Source of the DNA: CATOSP01 sp965205385
GTDB taxonomy: Bacteria > Chloroflexota > Dehalococcoidia > Lucifugimonadales > UBA3495
Direction: 5' to 3'
Assembly: GCA_965205385.1 (NCBI GenBank)
Contig: CBDBGS010000006.1
Location: forward strand, 62,001-126,000
DNA length: 64,000 nucleotides
Both the position numbers and the translations under genes were made by a program. This document shows, one piece after another, positions 37,454 through 47,005 of this stretch (positions within the stretch are counted from its first letter, which is position 1; each line of letters opens with the position of its first letter). The notes beneath the pieces are model-generated. The model worked only from the letters and a program-made list of their open reading frames with translations. It did no database searches and had not been told where the DNA came from.

Positions 37454-37974
37454 ATGAGGTCACCGACGACCAGAGCAACCACGGGGGTTGCCCCGGCATC
37501 CAGGGGATGCGGACGGCGTCCCAAGTCACAATGGCGGTTTGCGCTTGGACGAATGGCGGTCCAGGCAATGGCCGCGTTGTCGCTGGTCGTTCTCTTCCTG
37601 CCTGTCCTCGGCCCCCAATTGGACCACCACTTCGCCGAGCGCCGTCCTGACCACGGCCACTTGTTCCTGGGTCCAGCGGCCCCGGAGCACGACCACTTCT
37701 TCAGGACAGGACCGCTCACACCCATACCCACAATGGCGCGTCCGATGCGGATGGCGAAGCCGCACAGGGGCCTCAGTCTCCCCAGGGCATCGTCTATATG
37801 GCATCCCGGGTCGGCAAGGGACAGGGGCCCGTGGACCTGACTACCCGCGGTGTCCAGCAATCCCTCGTCTCCCCCGGATACGACGACGACCCGTTTGCAC
37901 CGTCCCTAGCCCGCAGCCTCGCCGTCCCGGCCCCTGCCACGGTCTCGCCTCCCTGGAGACCTCCACGGCCGTAA
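37454..37974 (+). pseudogene. His-rich single-pass membrane protein gene with a -1 frameshift
   Basis: Two frames read as one protein. The first gives a membrane anchor and His-rich stretch (AVQAMAALSLVVLFLPVLGP, LDHHFAERRPDHGHLF, APEHDHFF). From about 37700 the reading moves to the -1 frame: HTHTHNGASDADGEAAQ, IVYMASRVGKGQGPVDL, SLVSPGYDDDPFAPSLARS, ending at TAA 37972-37974. One added base at about 37690-37715 would restore one frame. Start is uncertain: ATG 37454 or ATG 37553, neither with a good ribosome binding site. His-Asp clusters and the copper genes directly downstream suggest periplasmic metal binding. It could be a decayed gene or a sequence error. Region 37172-37453 holds nothing else. 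Confidence 0.5.
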
Positions 37975-38121
37975 CTCCTTTTCACCTCCCGTTCCCCGCG
38001 CGAAACCCGTCACTTCCTGGCGTAGCGCTACGCTACGAAGGGACAATGTTCGCGTGCCGGACGGACCCCGATTGGGACCTGGGCCTATACCGGGATACCC
38101 ATTGTTGAAAAGGAGCGGATT

Positions 38122-39207
38122 ATGCCGTTTGGAATCGCTAGTAAAACCCTGCTGATATTGGTCTCGTTGCTTGCCCTGAGTCTTACTGCAACCGGCGTTC
38201 TGGCCCATGACCACCGCCACGTAGGAGGCTACAACTTCGTCGTCGGGTTCGCGGTGGAGCCCGCATACGAAGGACTGGCCAATGGTGTGGAAGTTCGCGT
38301 CACCAAAGTGGGCCAGGAGGAGGCCGGGCACAGCCACGGCGCGGACTCGGACCAGGGACACTCCGGGCCAATGGCGATGGGCCAGGGTGGACCGGCGATG
38401 GACGTGGAAGGGCAGGGGTCCCTCTTCGTATCCCCCGGCTTAGATCCGGCGGAAACCTTCGACCTAGACATCGGCCACGATTGGGAAGGACTAACCATCC
38501 CTTACCACAACCATCTGAATCATGACATGACCGGGACTATCTCGGTTGACCATCACGCCGAATTATCCGGCACGGCGGCGGTCGAAATCCACGACACGAT
38601 GTACATGCCCGCCGAAATTAGTGTCCAGCCAGGCACGATAATCACCTGGACCAACCGTTCGCCATTGCCGCAAAATTTGACCAGCGGCCTTGCTCCAATG
38701 GAGGACCACGGCGACGGCGAAGTCGTTGAGCGTCCAGTCGAGGGCTTGGAAGAGACGCTGCAGGTCGAGATCAAACACGGCCCGTCGGGGCAAACCCGCG
38801 TGTTGGAGCTGCGTTCAGTAGCCGGTAGCCCCGGCCATTACGCGGCGGACCTCATCCCAACAGCCCAGGGAGTGTACGAGATGCGGGTATTCGGGTCCAT
38901 TGACGGGGATGCAATCGACGAGACCTTCATTTCCTACGGAGGTGGTGGAGGGTTCAGCGACGTGTTGCCCGCCAGTGACCTGCAGTTTCCAGAGCAGTGG
39001 CCCGAGGTCAGAGAAATCGAAGGCGCGGTCCGGGGCGCGTTGGCCACGGCTCAGAAGGCCCAGGATGCCGCGCTTTCTGCCCAGGGCGCATCGGCCAATA
39101 GCGGTAATCCATCGGCCAACACGTTGGGGATCATAGGCATCGTCCTCGGCGCGGTTGGTTTCGTGGCCGGGGCAGGCGGCTTGACGATGGCCATGAGGAA
39201 CCGGTAG
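38122..39207 (+). CDS. Exported, membrane-anchored cupredoxin-like / His-rich protein
   Basis: 361 residues. Signal peptide LLILVSLLALSLTATGVLA with cleavage before His29, so the mature protein begins HDHRHVGG. His-rich segments follow (AGHSHGADSDQGHSG, YHNHLNHDM, VDHHAEL). A cupredoxin-like strand set lies at about residues 150-195 (IHDTMYMPAEISVQPGTIIT-WTN), although the usual Cys ligand is not evident. A beta-rich part with SPGHYAADLIPTAQGVYEMRVFG, similar to CopC/YtkA-type domains, precedes a C-terminal helix (GIIGIVLGAVGFVAGAGGL). Likely periplasmic copper handling. AAAGGAG precedes ATG 38122; the CopC-CopD fusion gene starts 21 bases downstream. Confidence 0.8.
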   Translation: MPFGIASKTLLILVSLLALSLTATGVLAHDHRHVGGYNFVVGFAVEPAYEGLANGVEVRVTKVGQEEAGHSHGADSDQGHSGPMAMGQGGPAMDVEGQGSLFVSPGLDPAETFDLDIGHDWEGLTIPYHNHLNHDMTGTISVDHHAELSGTAAVEIHDTMYMPAEISVQPGTIITWTNRSPLPQNLTSGLAPMEDHGDGEVVERPVEGLEETLQVEIKHGPSGQTRVLELRSVAGSPGHYAADLIPTAQGVYEMRVFGSIDGDAIDETFISYGGGGGFSDVLPASDLQFPEQWPEVREIEGAVRGALATAQKAQDAALSAQGASANSGNPSANTLGIIGIVLGAVGFVAGAGGLTMAMRNR

Positions 39208-39228
39208 CCTTCGACGCGGTCAGGACCG

Positions 39229-41547
39229 ATGCTATCAACCGGCACATCTAGCCTTTTGGGTCAGTGGAAGATTTCCTTGCCCCTTCTTGTGGGCTTGGCC
39301 TTGAGCGCATTGGCCTTACTCGTCCCGCCTTCAAGCGTGTACGCCCATGCCAACTTGGTCAAGTCCAACCCCGCGCCCAACTCCGTCCTGCGAGAACATC
39401 CCTCTCAGATCGTGATCTGGTTCACCGAACCCATAGAGCCCAGCCTGAGCAGTATCAGGGTCCTCGACGCTACCGGCGCGGAGGTGGAGGAAGGGGGGCC
39501 TTCCTTCGATCCCAAGGACCCGACGGTCATGTCAGTTACCATGGGTGCGGCGGCGGACGGTACCTACACCGTGGTCTGGAAGAACGTCTCCACCATCGAC
39601 GGTCACCGGGTGCGCGATTCCTTCCTATTTTCAGTAGGTGCGCCGATTTCGGACACTGGGCTAGAGGTGTCGGATGAACCCCTTCTCCAGTCCCCGTCAG
39701 AACCGGTCCTCCGCTGGTTAGTCCTGGCCAGCGTACTGGCAATGGTGGGAGGACTTGCATTAGACCTGATAGTCGTTGGCCCAGTCCTCTCCGGGATGCA
39801 AAACCAGGCCGCTATCCGCAACCTGGGGGACCGGCTGAGGTCCCGGTCCCTCAAACTAACCTGGACCGCAATCCTGGTGTTTGTGGGCGCATCGGCGCTT
39901 CAACTGCTGGTCCAGAGCGCCCTGATCCATGAGGTCCGGATAATCGAAGCGGCCGGTCCCAGTGTATGGTCCACGCTGGGGGAAACCGCTTGGGGGGAGT
40001 TGTGGTTGTGGCGAATGCTTCTGACCCTCGCTTTCACAGTAGCCATCGTTGCGATGACGATTCGCTCCGGCAGGCAGTCACGCCCGCTTGCGATTGCCGG
40101 TGCGGGGAACACTTTGGTGCGAACAGGGGTGGGAGTCCTCGCTCTGGTCATCGGCGGCGGAATCCTTTGGACGCTAAGCCTTACCAGCCATGGCGCCGCC
40201 ACAACTGGAATCCGCACGGCGGCGTTGGTCTCCGACTTCGTTCACCTGGCTGCCGCGGCGGTATGGGTGGGGGCTCTCTTCCACCTTTTTCTGGCTATCC
40301 CGCCGGTAGTGCGCGGGCTGTCGCCAAGGCAGCGCCGGGATACCCTGGCTAGACTGGTCCCCAGATTCTCTTTGGTGGCCGGTCTCAGTGTCGCGGTACT
40401 GCTCGTGACGGGAACATTCAATAGTTGGGCGCAGGTCACGGTGCCAGAAGCCCTGCAAACGCCCTATGGCCAGGCGCTTATTCTCAAGGTTGTTCTCGTT
40501 GGCGCATTGCTGCTTTTCGGTACGTTAAACCTGGTCTGGGTGCGGCCGGGTCTGGCGAGACGGGAAGGAAGGGAGCGGTGGCTCAAGCGGTTCGTATCGG
40601 CGGAGGTTGTGCTCGCCATCCTGGTCCTGGGGTCGGTGGGGCTCCTGACGAGTCTGGAGCCAGCCCGCCAAGTGGCCTCCCGCCAGGGAATTGGCGTCCC
40701 GGATGCTCCGTTGCTTCGAGACACGAGCGAAGGAACAACGATGGCCTTGAAGGTGGAACCCTCCACCGTCGGGTCAAACAGGTTGACGGTCCAGCTTGAG
40801 GACCGGCTGGGCGCACCCATTGCGAACGCCACCGACGTGCGTGTCCGGGTCAAATACCTGGATACCGACCTGGGAGCTGACACCGCCTCCGCTGTGGCTA
40901 CAGGGGATGGCAATTATGTCCTGGAAGGGGTCCCACTCAGCATCGCCGGGGCGTGGCAGGCCGAGTTGCTGGTGACCAGGCCCGACGCCTTCGACTCCAG
41001 GGCGGCTTTCCGGTTTGAGGTAACTCCTTCCGGCGCGTCGGGCAGTTGGGCAATTTCCCCTTCCCCTGAGACGTCTAACCTGCTTGCTGGGATTGGGCTA
41101 GCCGTGCTGGGAGTGGTGTTCATGGTGGCCGGGCTGCCGATGGGAGGGTGGTTCACTCGCGCCGGGGCAGGGGTAATGGTCCCCGGCATTGTGGGGCTCG
41201 TAGTGGGAGTGATTTTGTTGGTGAATACTCCGTTAGCCCAGAGCGGCCCGAAGTTGGTCAACCCGTTCCCTCCCAACCCTGAATCGCTGACTGCTGGCGA
41301 GACACTGTATGCCCGGACATGCCAGACCTGCCACGGAGAAACTGGCAGGGGAGATGGTCCGCTGGGTGTGGGGCTGGAGCCTGCCCCGGCGGACCTGGTC
41401 GTCCATGTACCGCTACATCCGGAGGCGGACCTGTTCGGCTACATCCACGACGGCATCCCAGGCACCGGTATGGCCCCCCTGGGAGACGTCCTGACCGACG
41501 ACGAGATATGGCACGTAATCAACTACATCAGGACGTTGGAGGAGTAG
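39229..41547 (+). CDS. CopC-CopD fusion with YtkA-like domain and C-terminal cytochrome c
   Basis: 772 residues in four parts. Signal peptide to about residue 39, then CopC (mature start HANLVKSNPAPNSVL; STIDGHRVRDSF holds the second likely Cu His). Residues 155-480 form the CopD membrane part with about eight helices (FVHLAAAAVWVGALFHLFL, VPRFSLVAGLSVAVLLVTGTFNSW). A YtkA/FixH-like beta domain follows (VEPSTVGSNRLTVQLEDRLG ... AGAWQAELLV). Two more helices lead to a class I cytochrome c: CQTCH at 698-702 and Met748 in GTGMAPLG. CopC binds Cu(II) outside and CopD passes it inward; the attached heme may reduce Cu(II) or link to respiration, which is inference. Co-transcribed with the cupredoxin-like gene. 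Confidence 0.9.
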   Translation: MLSTGTSSLLGQWKISLPLLVGLALSALALLVPPSSVYAHANLVKSNPAPNSVLREHPSQIVIWFTEPIEPSLSSIRVLDATGAEVEEGGPSFDPKDPTVMSVTMGAAADGTYTVVWKNVSTIDGHRVRDSFLFSVGAPISDTGLEVSDEPLLQSPSEPVLRWLVLASVLAMVGGLALDLIVVGPVLSGMQNQAAIRNLGDRLRSRSLKLTWTAILVFVGASALQLLVQSALIHEVRIIEAAGPSVWSTLGETAWGELWLWRMLLTLAFTVAIVAMTIRSGRQSRPLAIAGAGNTLVRTGVGVLALVIGGGILWTLSLTSHGAATTGIRTAALVSDFVHLAAAAVWVGALFHLFLAIPPVVRGLSPRQRRDTLARLVPRFSLVAGLSVAVLLVTGTFNSWAQVTVPEALQTPYGQALILKVVLVGALLLFGTLNLVWVRPGLARREGRERWLKRFVSAEVVLAILVLGSVGLLTSLEPARQVASRQGIGVPDAPLLRDTSEGTTMALKVEPSTVGSNRLTVQLEDRLGAPIANATDVRVRVKYLDTDLGADTASAVATGDGNYVLEGVPLSIAGAWQAELLVTRPDAFDSRAAFRFEVTPSGASGSWAISPSPETSNLLAGIGLAVLGVVFMVAGLPMGGWFTRAGAGVMVPGIVGLVVGVILLVNTPLAQSGPKLVNPFPPNPESLTAGETLYARTCQTCHGETGRGDGPLGVGLEPAPADLVVHVPLHPEADLFGYIHDGIPGTGMAPLGDVLTDDEIWHVINYIRTLEE

Positions 41548-41623
41548 AGGGAACGGCACCGGGTCGGGGGCTGCGGCGCCTGATAATGGCGCCTGTAGGC
41601 GTTCGAGGCGAGGATGGATTAAG

Positions 41624-43678
41624 TTACCTACCTAGAATCCGCTCGAACAGTCCCCGTCCCCGTCCGCGGACCCGGTGTCCGAGAAACTCCTCTACATCCA
41701 GCCTCTTGAGTCCGATCTGGTCGCCGACTGAAGCGGTGTCGTCGAGGACCCAGTCCGGCACTTCTTCCCGTGTGCGCCTGGCGGTCATCTGACCTGTACC
41801 GACCAGAATTTTGTCACCGGAAATGGTCCATGTTCCATCTGGCGGCTTCCATTCTTTGGTGTGCTTGTCGGGGTGAAGCAGGTTTTCGAGCACCTGCCTG
41901 GGCCGGTCCCATGCCCGTTGCTGGTACTCTTCCAAGGTCATCGGGGCACACCATTCCGGCATTCGGGTCCCATCCGGCAGGTTCTCGAGGAATATTTCGC
42001 ACAAAGTCTGGGACGACAGGTTGAGAACGTCTGCATCCGCCAATGCGCCAGGGTCTGAATGCCGCATCTCATCAATCCTGTCGACCGACCGTTTTAGATA
42101 CTCCCGGTATAAAGACGTGGTCATCTGGTCGCGGATTTGGGCAATTGAACGTTGTAGGTTGTGTCTTGCCGCGGTCTGATCGCCGGGCAATGATGTGCGT
42201 GTATAGATCATGAGGCACCGCTTTACGATCTCGTCCTTGAAGTTGCGGGCTTCAGCGTTCATGGAAAGAGCGAAACAGGGGTACTCCGCGTCGGGTATGT
42301 AGTCCTGCTTGATTACTTCTTCCCCGTGACGGTTGAACCGGTCCCGCGTAACATCGTCGAACACGACCGGGAGCCGCTTAAAGCTGTTCTGAAGGGCTCG
42401 CAAGTTGGTGCGAGTGAACCGGTCGGTGCCAACCATCCTTGGGTACGAAAACATGGACTGCATCAGGGTTTCGATGAGGCTCGTTTTCCCGCAATTGCTT
42501 GACCCGTAGAGTACCGCGAACATCGGTTGATCGAAGCTGAAGGCGTTGGACCTGAGAGCGAAGTTGCGTATGTCGCACAGGAGCGGGGAGAAATAGAACC
42601 AACTCATAAAGGTGAAATAGTCTCGCTGGAGCCTGGGGATATCTCCCTTGAATCCGTTCTCGTAATTGCCAAAGAACTCAATCCATCGGCCTACGTCCTG
42701 CCTGACCTCTTCTAGGTCCGCTTCCAGGTCGATGACCTCTCCAGAGAGGACGAACTGACGCCCGTCGTAGGACAGGTATACCTCAGTCTGGTCGTCATCG
42801 CTGGGCCTGGAGCGGGCAATTGTGATTGATTGTCTGACAATCCGGGGAGTTATGGACACTGTACCGGTGCGGTCAGGCCGGACTTCGGTCAGAGCCTTGC
42901 GAATCGGGGCCGCGACCTTGACCACCGTCTGCAACACCGTGGGGAGAGAGATCTCCGTCTCTTCGGGCGTGTCTGGCGGGACATAAATCCTGACGTTCGA
43001 CTGAGTCTGATCCACGTCTCTGAGGGCGGGGACCTCCTCAATGGGAATGAATTCCGCCGGGATAGGACTTTCCCTTGGAGACAACCGGCCGGTGGCGACG
43101 TCCCTGACAGACTCGTACTGCTTGGAGTAATGGTCCCAAGCGCCGTCGTCATTATCAAACAGGATCAAGGTCTCGGCCTGCCGGCCGGAAAACGCTGTCT
43201 CCGACAGATTCGCCGATCCGACGACGACGCGGCGCAAGCCTTCCCGTTCCAGGAGATAAATCTTGGCGTGGGCGATTTTGTCCTTGACCACGAAGAACCG
43301 GGCCGTGTCCTGGGCAACCCTGTCGTACATCGCGCTTCGTGTCTGGTCGGACGTGGAGACCGCTATGAAAGCCTTGCCAAGTTGTTCTTCGACGACGGCC
43401 TGAAAAGCCAAAATATCGCTGACGTCGGCGGGCAATATTCCCGAGTGGCCAAAGACGCATTCGAATTCCCGATATTCGAAGTCACGCAGGAGACCCACGA
43501 TCATCCGGAGACTCGCGGTATAAGTGAGAGCCTTCATGGACTCGAAGCCGGCGAATAGATTTCTGTCGAACGGCTCGAGGCCGGTCAACGATGCCCGCGC
43601 GACCGTCAACCCGCTATCGCGAGTCCTCGAGTCGGAGTCATCGAATGCGAAGCTGGCTTGTTGCCTGCCGTTTGTCAC
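41624..43678 (-). CDS. PLD-family nuclease domain fused to P-loop (AAA/SF3-like) ATPase
   Basis: 684 residues, GTG start at 43678. N-terminal phospholipase-D-like domain: HAKIYLLE (His137, Lys139; the Asp of HKD is Glu here) then VVVGSANLSETAF (Gly154-Ser155-Asn157). Only one HKD is present, so two subunits would make an active site, as in Nuc/BfiI enzymes. From about residue 350 a P-loop domain: Walker A GSSNCGKTS (392-400), Walker B PVVFDDV (438-443), sensor-like FALSMNAE and EIVKRCLMIYT. The ATPase resembles helicase/primase-type AAA modules. No signal peptide. It follows the SDR gene by 47 bases on the same strand. A DNA or RNA restriction or repair role is plausible but unproven. Confidence 0.8.
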   Translation of the reverse strand: MTNGRQQASFAFDDSDSRTRDSGLTVARASLTGLEPFDRNLFAGFESMKALTYTASLRMIVGLLRDFEYREFECVFGHSGILPADVSDILAFQAVVEEQLGKAFIAVSTSDQTRSAMYDRVAQDTARFFVVKDKIAHAKIYLLEREGLRRVVVGSANLSETAFSGRQAETLILFDNDDGAWDHYSKQYESVRDVATGRLSPRESPIPAEFIPIEEVPALRDVDQTQSNVRIYVPPDTPEETEISLPTVLQTVVKVAAPIRKALTEVRPDRTGTVSITPRIVRQSITIARSRPSDDDQTEVYLSYDGRQFVLSGEVIDLEADLEEVRQDVGRWIEFFGNYENGFKGDIPRLQRDYFTFMSWFYFSPLLCDIRNFALRSNAFSFDQPMFAVLYGSSNCGKTSLIETLMQSMFSYPRMVGTDRFTRTNLRALQNSFKRLPVVFDDVTRDRFNRHGEEVIKQDYIPDAEYPCFALSMNAEARNFKDEIVKRCLMIYTRTSLPGDQTAARHNLQRSIAQIRDQMTTSLYREYLKRSVDRIDEMRHSDPGALADADVLNLSSQTLCEIFLENLPDGTRMPEWCAPMTLEEYQQRAWDRPRQVLENLLHPDKHTKEWKPPDGTWTISGDKILVGTGQMTARRTREEVPDWVLDDTASVGDQIGLKRLDVEEFLGHRVRGRGRGLFERILGR

Positions 43679-43725
43679 TGCGTCTTCTCTCTAGACCGGT
43701 CCCTTAGTCTGCTGGACGAGGATTC

Positions 43726-44508
43726 CTAGTGCATCACCAGGCCGCCGTCTACGTTGATGGACTGGCCGGTGATGTTGCGGGCCCCAGGCCCCGCCAAAAA
43801 GCGGGCCATGGCTGCGATGTCCTCGGGGTCGTTCGGGCGGCCAATTGGGATGCGAGCGTCGCGGGCCTGTTCCAACTCCTGGAGCGAAACGCCCGATGTT
43901 GCGGCGCGGCCCGCCATCGTCTCCACGCCCATGGCCGTCAACGTTGAGCCGGGGCAGATGGCGTTGACGTTGATGTCGTATTTGGCCAGTTGATGAGCGG
44001 CGATCATCGTCATGGCCAAGACCGCCCCCTTGCTGGCCGCATAGGCCGCGTTGGACGTGCCGGAATAACCCTTGCCAGCGATCGACGCGATATTGATGAT
44101 GCGGCCCCCAGCGCCCTGCTCGATCATCTCCCGGGCAGCCCGCTGCATCCCGAAGAACACTCCCTTTGCGTTGACCCGGTGTATCTGGTCCCAGTCCTCT
44201 TCCACAACCTCCATGATGTCCAGGTACTTGGTGACCCCGGCGTTGTTGACAATGATGTCAACGCGGCCAAATGCCTGTTTGGCCTGAGCTATCATGCGGT
44301 CGATCTGGTTCACGTCCCCCATGTCCGTGGGCACCGCCAGGCTTTCCCGGCCCAGCGCCTTGACTGCGGTGGCCGTCTCCTCCAGCGAGTCTGCGTTGAT
44401 GTCCGACACTGCGATGTTGGCTCCTGCCTCCGCTAGTTGCAGGGATATGGCCCGGCCCATGCCCCGCCCCGCGCCGGTTACCACTGCGATCTTGTCGTTT
44501 AGCTCCAT
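43726..44508 (-). CDS. SDR family NAD(P)-dependent oxidoreductase
   Basis: 260 residues, classical short-chain dehydrogenase. Cofactor motif TGAGRGMGRAI (residues 11-21), Asp of VSDINAD after beta-2 (favours NAD), NNAGV, catalytic Ser in NIASIAG, YAASK with Tyr and Lys, and the typical end NITGQSINVDGGLVMH. Substrate unknown; similar enzymes act on 3-hydroxyacyl or sugar alcohols. GAGG precedes ATG 44508 by 6 bases. It begins 25 bases after the malate synthase gene and is probably in the same operon. Confidence 0.92.
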   Translation of the reverse strand: MELNDKIAVVTGAGRGMGRAISLQLAEAGANIAVSDINADSLEETATAVKALGRESLAVPTDMGDVNQIDRMIAQAKQAFGRVDIIVNNAGVTKYLDIMEVVEEDWDQIHRVNAKGVFFGMQRAAREMIEQGAGGRIINIASIAGKGYSGTSNAAYAASKGAVLAMTMIAAHQLAKYDINVNAICPGSTLTAMGVETMAGRAATSGVSLQELEQARDARIPIGRPNDPEDIAAMARFLAGPGARNITGQSINVDGGLVMH

Positions 44509-44533
44509 ATATACCTCATATATCTCCGGACTG

Positions 44534-46798
44534 TCAGGATGCCTTTACCATCTTGCGGTTTTTGAATAGAGGAGGTTCCACGTAGGCGCTGGGCGAAGTC
44601 AACGCTTCATCGACTATCTGCAACACCGCGGCTACGGCGGGGTTCGTCAGGACGTTGTCCCTCTTTTCCGCCGTGTCCATCATGGGCGCGTAGTCGGGTT
44701 GTGAGGCGTTCTGTTCGTCGACGACCTTCGCGGCCTTCTTCAGACTCTCTTCGATGTCTCGGCGGCTGACGACTCCGTGGAGCAACCAGTTGGCGATAAT
44801 CGCTCCGTCGATGCGCTCCGTCGCCCGGTCTTTCATCTCCTCGATATGGTCGAAGTTGGGGACGCCGCTGCACCCGATACCCCGATGCACCCAAGGCTCC
44901 ACGTAGGCCAACATGCTGTGAGCATACCGGAGCAATTGCTCTTGCGCTGTCTCCGGGGCCAGGAGCTTGTTCGGGTCCAGCATCGGGAATGTGAGGAGTG
45001 ATTGCCTGGAAATGTTGGCTGGAGGCGTGTCCTCTATGGAGCGTTGCACTTCGTCGACGTCCACCATATGATAGTGCATCGAATGTATATCGCTGGGATA
45101 CGGCGCGGGCACCCAGGCCGTGTTGCCGCCCGTGCGCGGGTGGTCGATCTTCTTTTCCAGCATCTCCGCCATGGCGCGGTTGCGCACCTGCATCCCCTTG
45201 CCAATCTTGCCGCGTTTGTGAAGCCCGGCCCTCACGCTAACGTCCACGTTGTGGCGCTCGTAACTGGTGTTGAATATTCCCTGGGTTAGATCGTCCCGGA
45301 GGTCCACCGGTCCGGCTTGCATCTGGACTCTAATCTGGGAGCCGGTGCGGTCTAGGAACCCGGTGTTGGTGAAGAAAGTCCGGCTTTGGCTGGCTTTCAG
45401 CGCCTCTTGTAGCTGAAGCGTCATTCCCAGTTCTTCGTTCATTATCCCGATCAGTATGGTCCCTTCCGGGATGCCGAGCTTGGATTCTATCGCCTGAAAG
45501 AGTCTGACCTGCTCCGCCACCTCTTCCGCGGTCTGGAGTTTGGGGGCCACCTGGTATACATAACCTCTGCCGCTATTGGGACCCCGCACCGGCAGGGGTG
45601 TGCCCCCTGGGTCCGCGTTCTCTCCGTTCGAACCCTTATCGTGAGAACAGGCGATGAGGGTGGTTAAGAATACCCCCAGGATCCGCTCCGGTATCTCAGC
45701 TCCGCCCACCGTAACCATGTCGGTGTACATGTGCAGCGACACGTTTCTCACCGACATAAGGCTGGTGGCCTTGAGGCGCTTTTGGTTGCCCGCGGTATCG
45801 GTGTAGGGCAGGTCGGAATTGATGGCCTTGAGGTTGCCCCTGGAGCCATAACCCTGAAGGTCTCCCCGAATGAGTCCCAGGTAGTTGCGTAGCGCAAGGA
45901 CCATGTCATCCGCGTCCACAATGGCGACCGCGTCTTCGAAGTCGACGATGTTGGTGATGGCGGACTCGACGATGAGGTCCTTGAATTGCCCGTTTTCTTC
46001 GTTGACCTTGCCTCCTTCATACAGAAGGAACTGGATTTTTAATCCGTTGTCTTCCAGGAAGAACTCGGAGAGTTGGCCCTGCTCGTCCAGGTTGTAACCG
46101 AGGAACTTGTTGGGTTCCCGCAGGCCGATCTGCTTCCCGTCGGAAGTGTGGCCCACCAAATCTTGGTTACCTTGGGAGTTGGGACTCAGCGAGTACCCCG
46201 TGATGTCTCCGAAGACCGCGCCTTCTTCCCACCCGGCGACGTAGTTGTCGAGGAATGCGTTGGTGTCCTCCACGACCATCCTCAGCCGCTGAGTACGTTG
46301 GCTGTCGCGGTCTATCTCGGGACGAATGTCGCTGAGGAAGTAGGCGTCGTATAGGCTGCCCCACCGGGCGTTGGCCCCGCCGACGGCCATGCTGGCGTTG
46401 GTGACCGGGGTAACCAACTCTGGCCCGTTCTGGTCCATTTCGGGGTCGAGCTGTGGCACCGTCATCCGGAAGTCTATCTGGCCTTCCGGACTCAGATAGC
46501 CGACCTCGACCAGAAACTCCGCCAGGTCTCTGGCGTCCTGGTCCGCGGATGCGGCGTTGGGGGTCCAGCCGGCGCCGCGTTTCTTGGTGTAATACTCGTC
46601 GATCTTGGACTGGAATTCGGACCTTTTTTCCAGAAGATCCCGGTTCCTGGGCGCGAATTCTTCGACGAGACTGCCCAGCATCTGGAAGATATCGTCCGCT
46701 GACCAACGGGTCCCCTTTGCCGATTCGTCCCGAACGAAATCATACATGACCTGTGCGATTCCCATTTGTATGCCGGATTCCAGTATTACGGTTGCCAT
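44534..46798 (-). CDS. glcB: Malate synthase G
   Basis: 754 residues, near the usual 720-740 of the G isoform. Characteristic blocks: GSLYDAYFLSD, LMSVRNVSLHMYTDMV (active-site Arg), YVYQVAPKLQTAEEVAEQVRLF, GIMNEELGMTLQLQEAL (Mg-binding Glu), FFTNTGFLDRTGSQIRVQM (Asp), YERHNVDVSVRAG, NTAWVPAPYPSDIHSMHYH, and MKDRATERIDGAIIANWLLHGVV with the catalytic Asp. It condenses glyoxylate with acetyl-CoA to malate. No isocitrate lyase gene is in the window, so glyoxylate may come from glycolate, purine or other breakdown. ATG 46798 has GGAGCGGGA upstream. First of a three-gene minus-strand run. Confidence 0.92.
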   Translation of the reverse strand: MATVILESGIQMGIAQVMYDFVRDESAKGTRWSADDIFQMLGSLVEEFAPRNRDLLEKRSEFQSKIDEYYTKKRGAGWTPNAASADQDARDLAEFLVEVGYLSPEGQIDFRMTVPQLDPEMDQNGPELVTPVTNASMAVGGANARWGSLYDAYFLSDIRPEIDRDSQRTQRLRMVVEDTNAFLDNYVAGWEEGAVFGDITGYSLSPNSQGNQDLVGHTSDGKQIGLREPNKFLGYNLDEQGQLSEFFLEDNGLKIQFLLYEGGKVNEENGQFKDLIVESAITNIVDFEDAVAIVDADDMVLALRNYLGLIRGDLQGYGSRGNLKAINSDLPYTDTAGNQKRLKATSLMSVRNVSLHMYTDMVTVGGAEIPERILGVFLTTLIACSHDKGSNGENADPGGTPLPVRGPNSGRGYVYQVAPKLQTAEEVAEQVRLFQAIESKLGIPEGTILIGIMNEELGMTLQLQEALKASQSRTFFTNTGFLDRTGSQIRVQMQAGPVDLRDDLTQGIFNTSYERHNVDVSVRAGLHKRGKIGKGMQVRNRAMAEMLEKKIDHPRTGGNTAWVPAPYPSDIHSMHYHMVDVDEVQRSIEDTPPANISRQSLLTFPMLDPNKLLAPETAQEQLLRYAHSMLAYVEPWVHRGIGCSGVPNFDHIEEMKDRATERIDGAIIANWLLHGVVSRRDIEESLKKAAKVVDEQNASQPDYAPMMDTAEKRDNVLTNPAVAAVLQIVDEALTSPSAYVEPPLFKNRKMVKAS

Positions 46799-47005
46799 GT
46801 TCCCGCTCCGAATGACATGTGTGGAATCGTAGAAATACCCCCGGCCAACACGTCAGACCACGAAATGCCGTGCTGCCAAGGGGTCAGACCCCGGGAGATA
46901 GGGGCGCTAATCGTCCAGCTAATATATAGAGGCCGCTATCGACCCGGGTGAATTCACGCGCCTAAGACAACTCTAGGAGCCTTTTTCGAAGCTGTCAAAC
47001 TGTGA

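Noticed and set aside
37488..38108. Plus-strand 206-codon frame over the His-rich gene
   Set aside because: Pro/Arg-rich shadow of the two frames that do show protein-like sequence.
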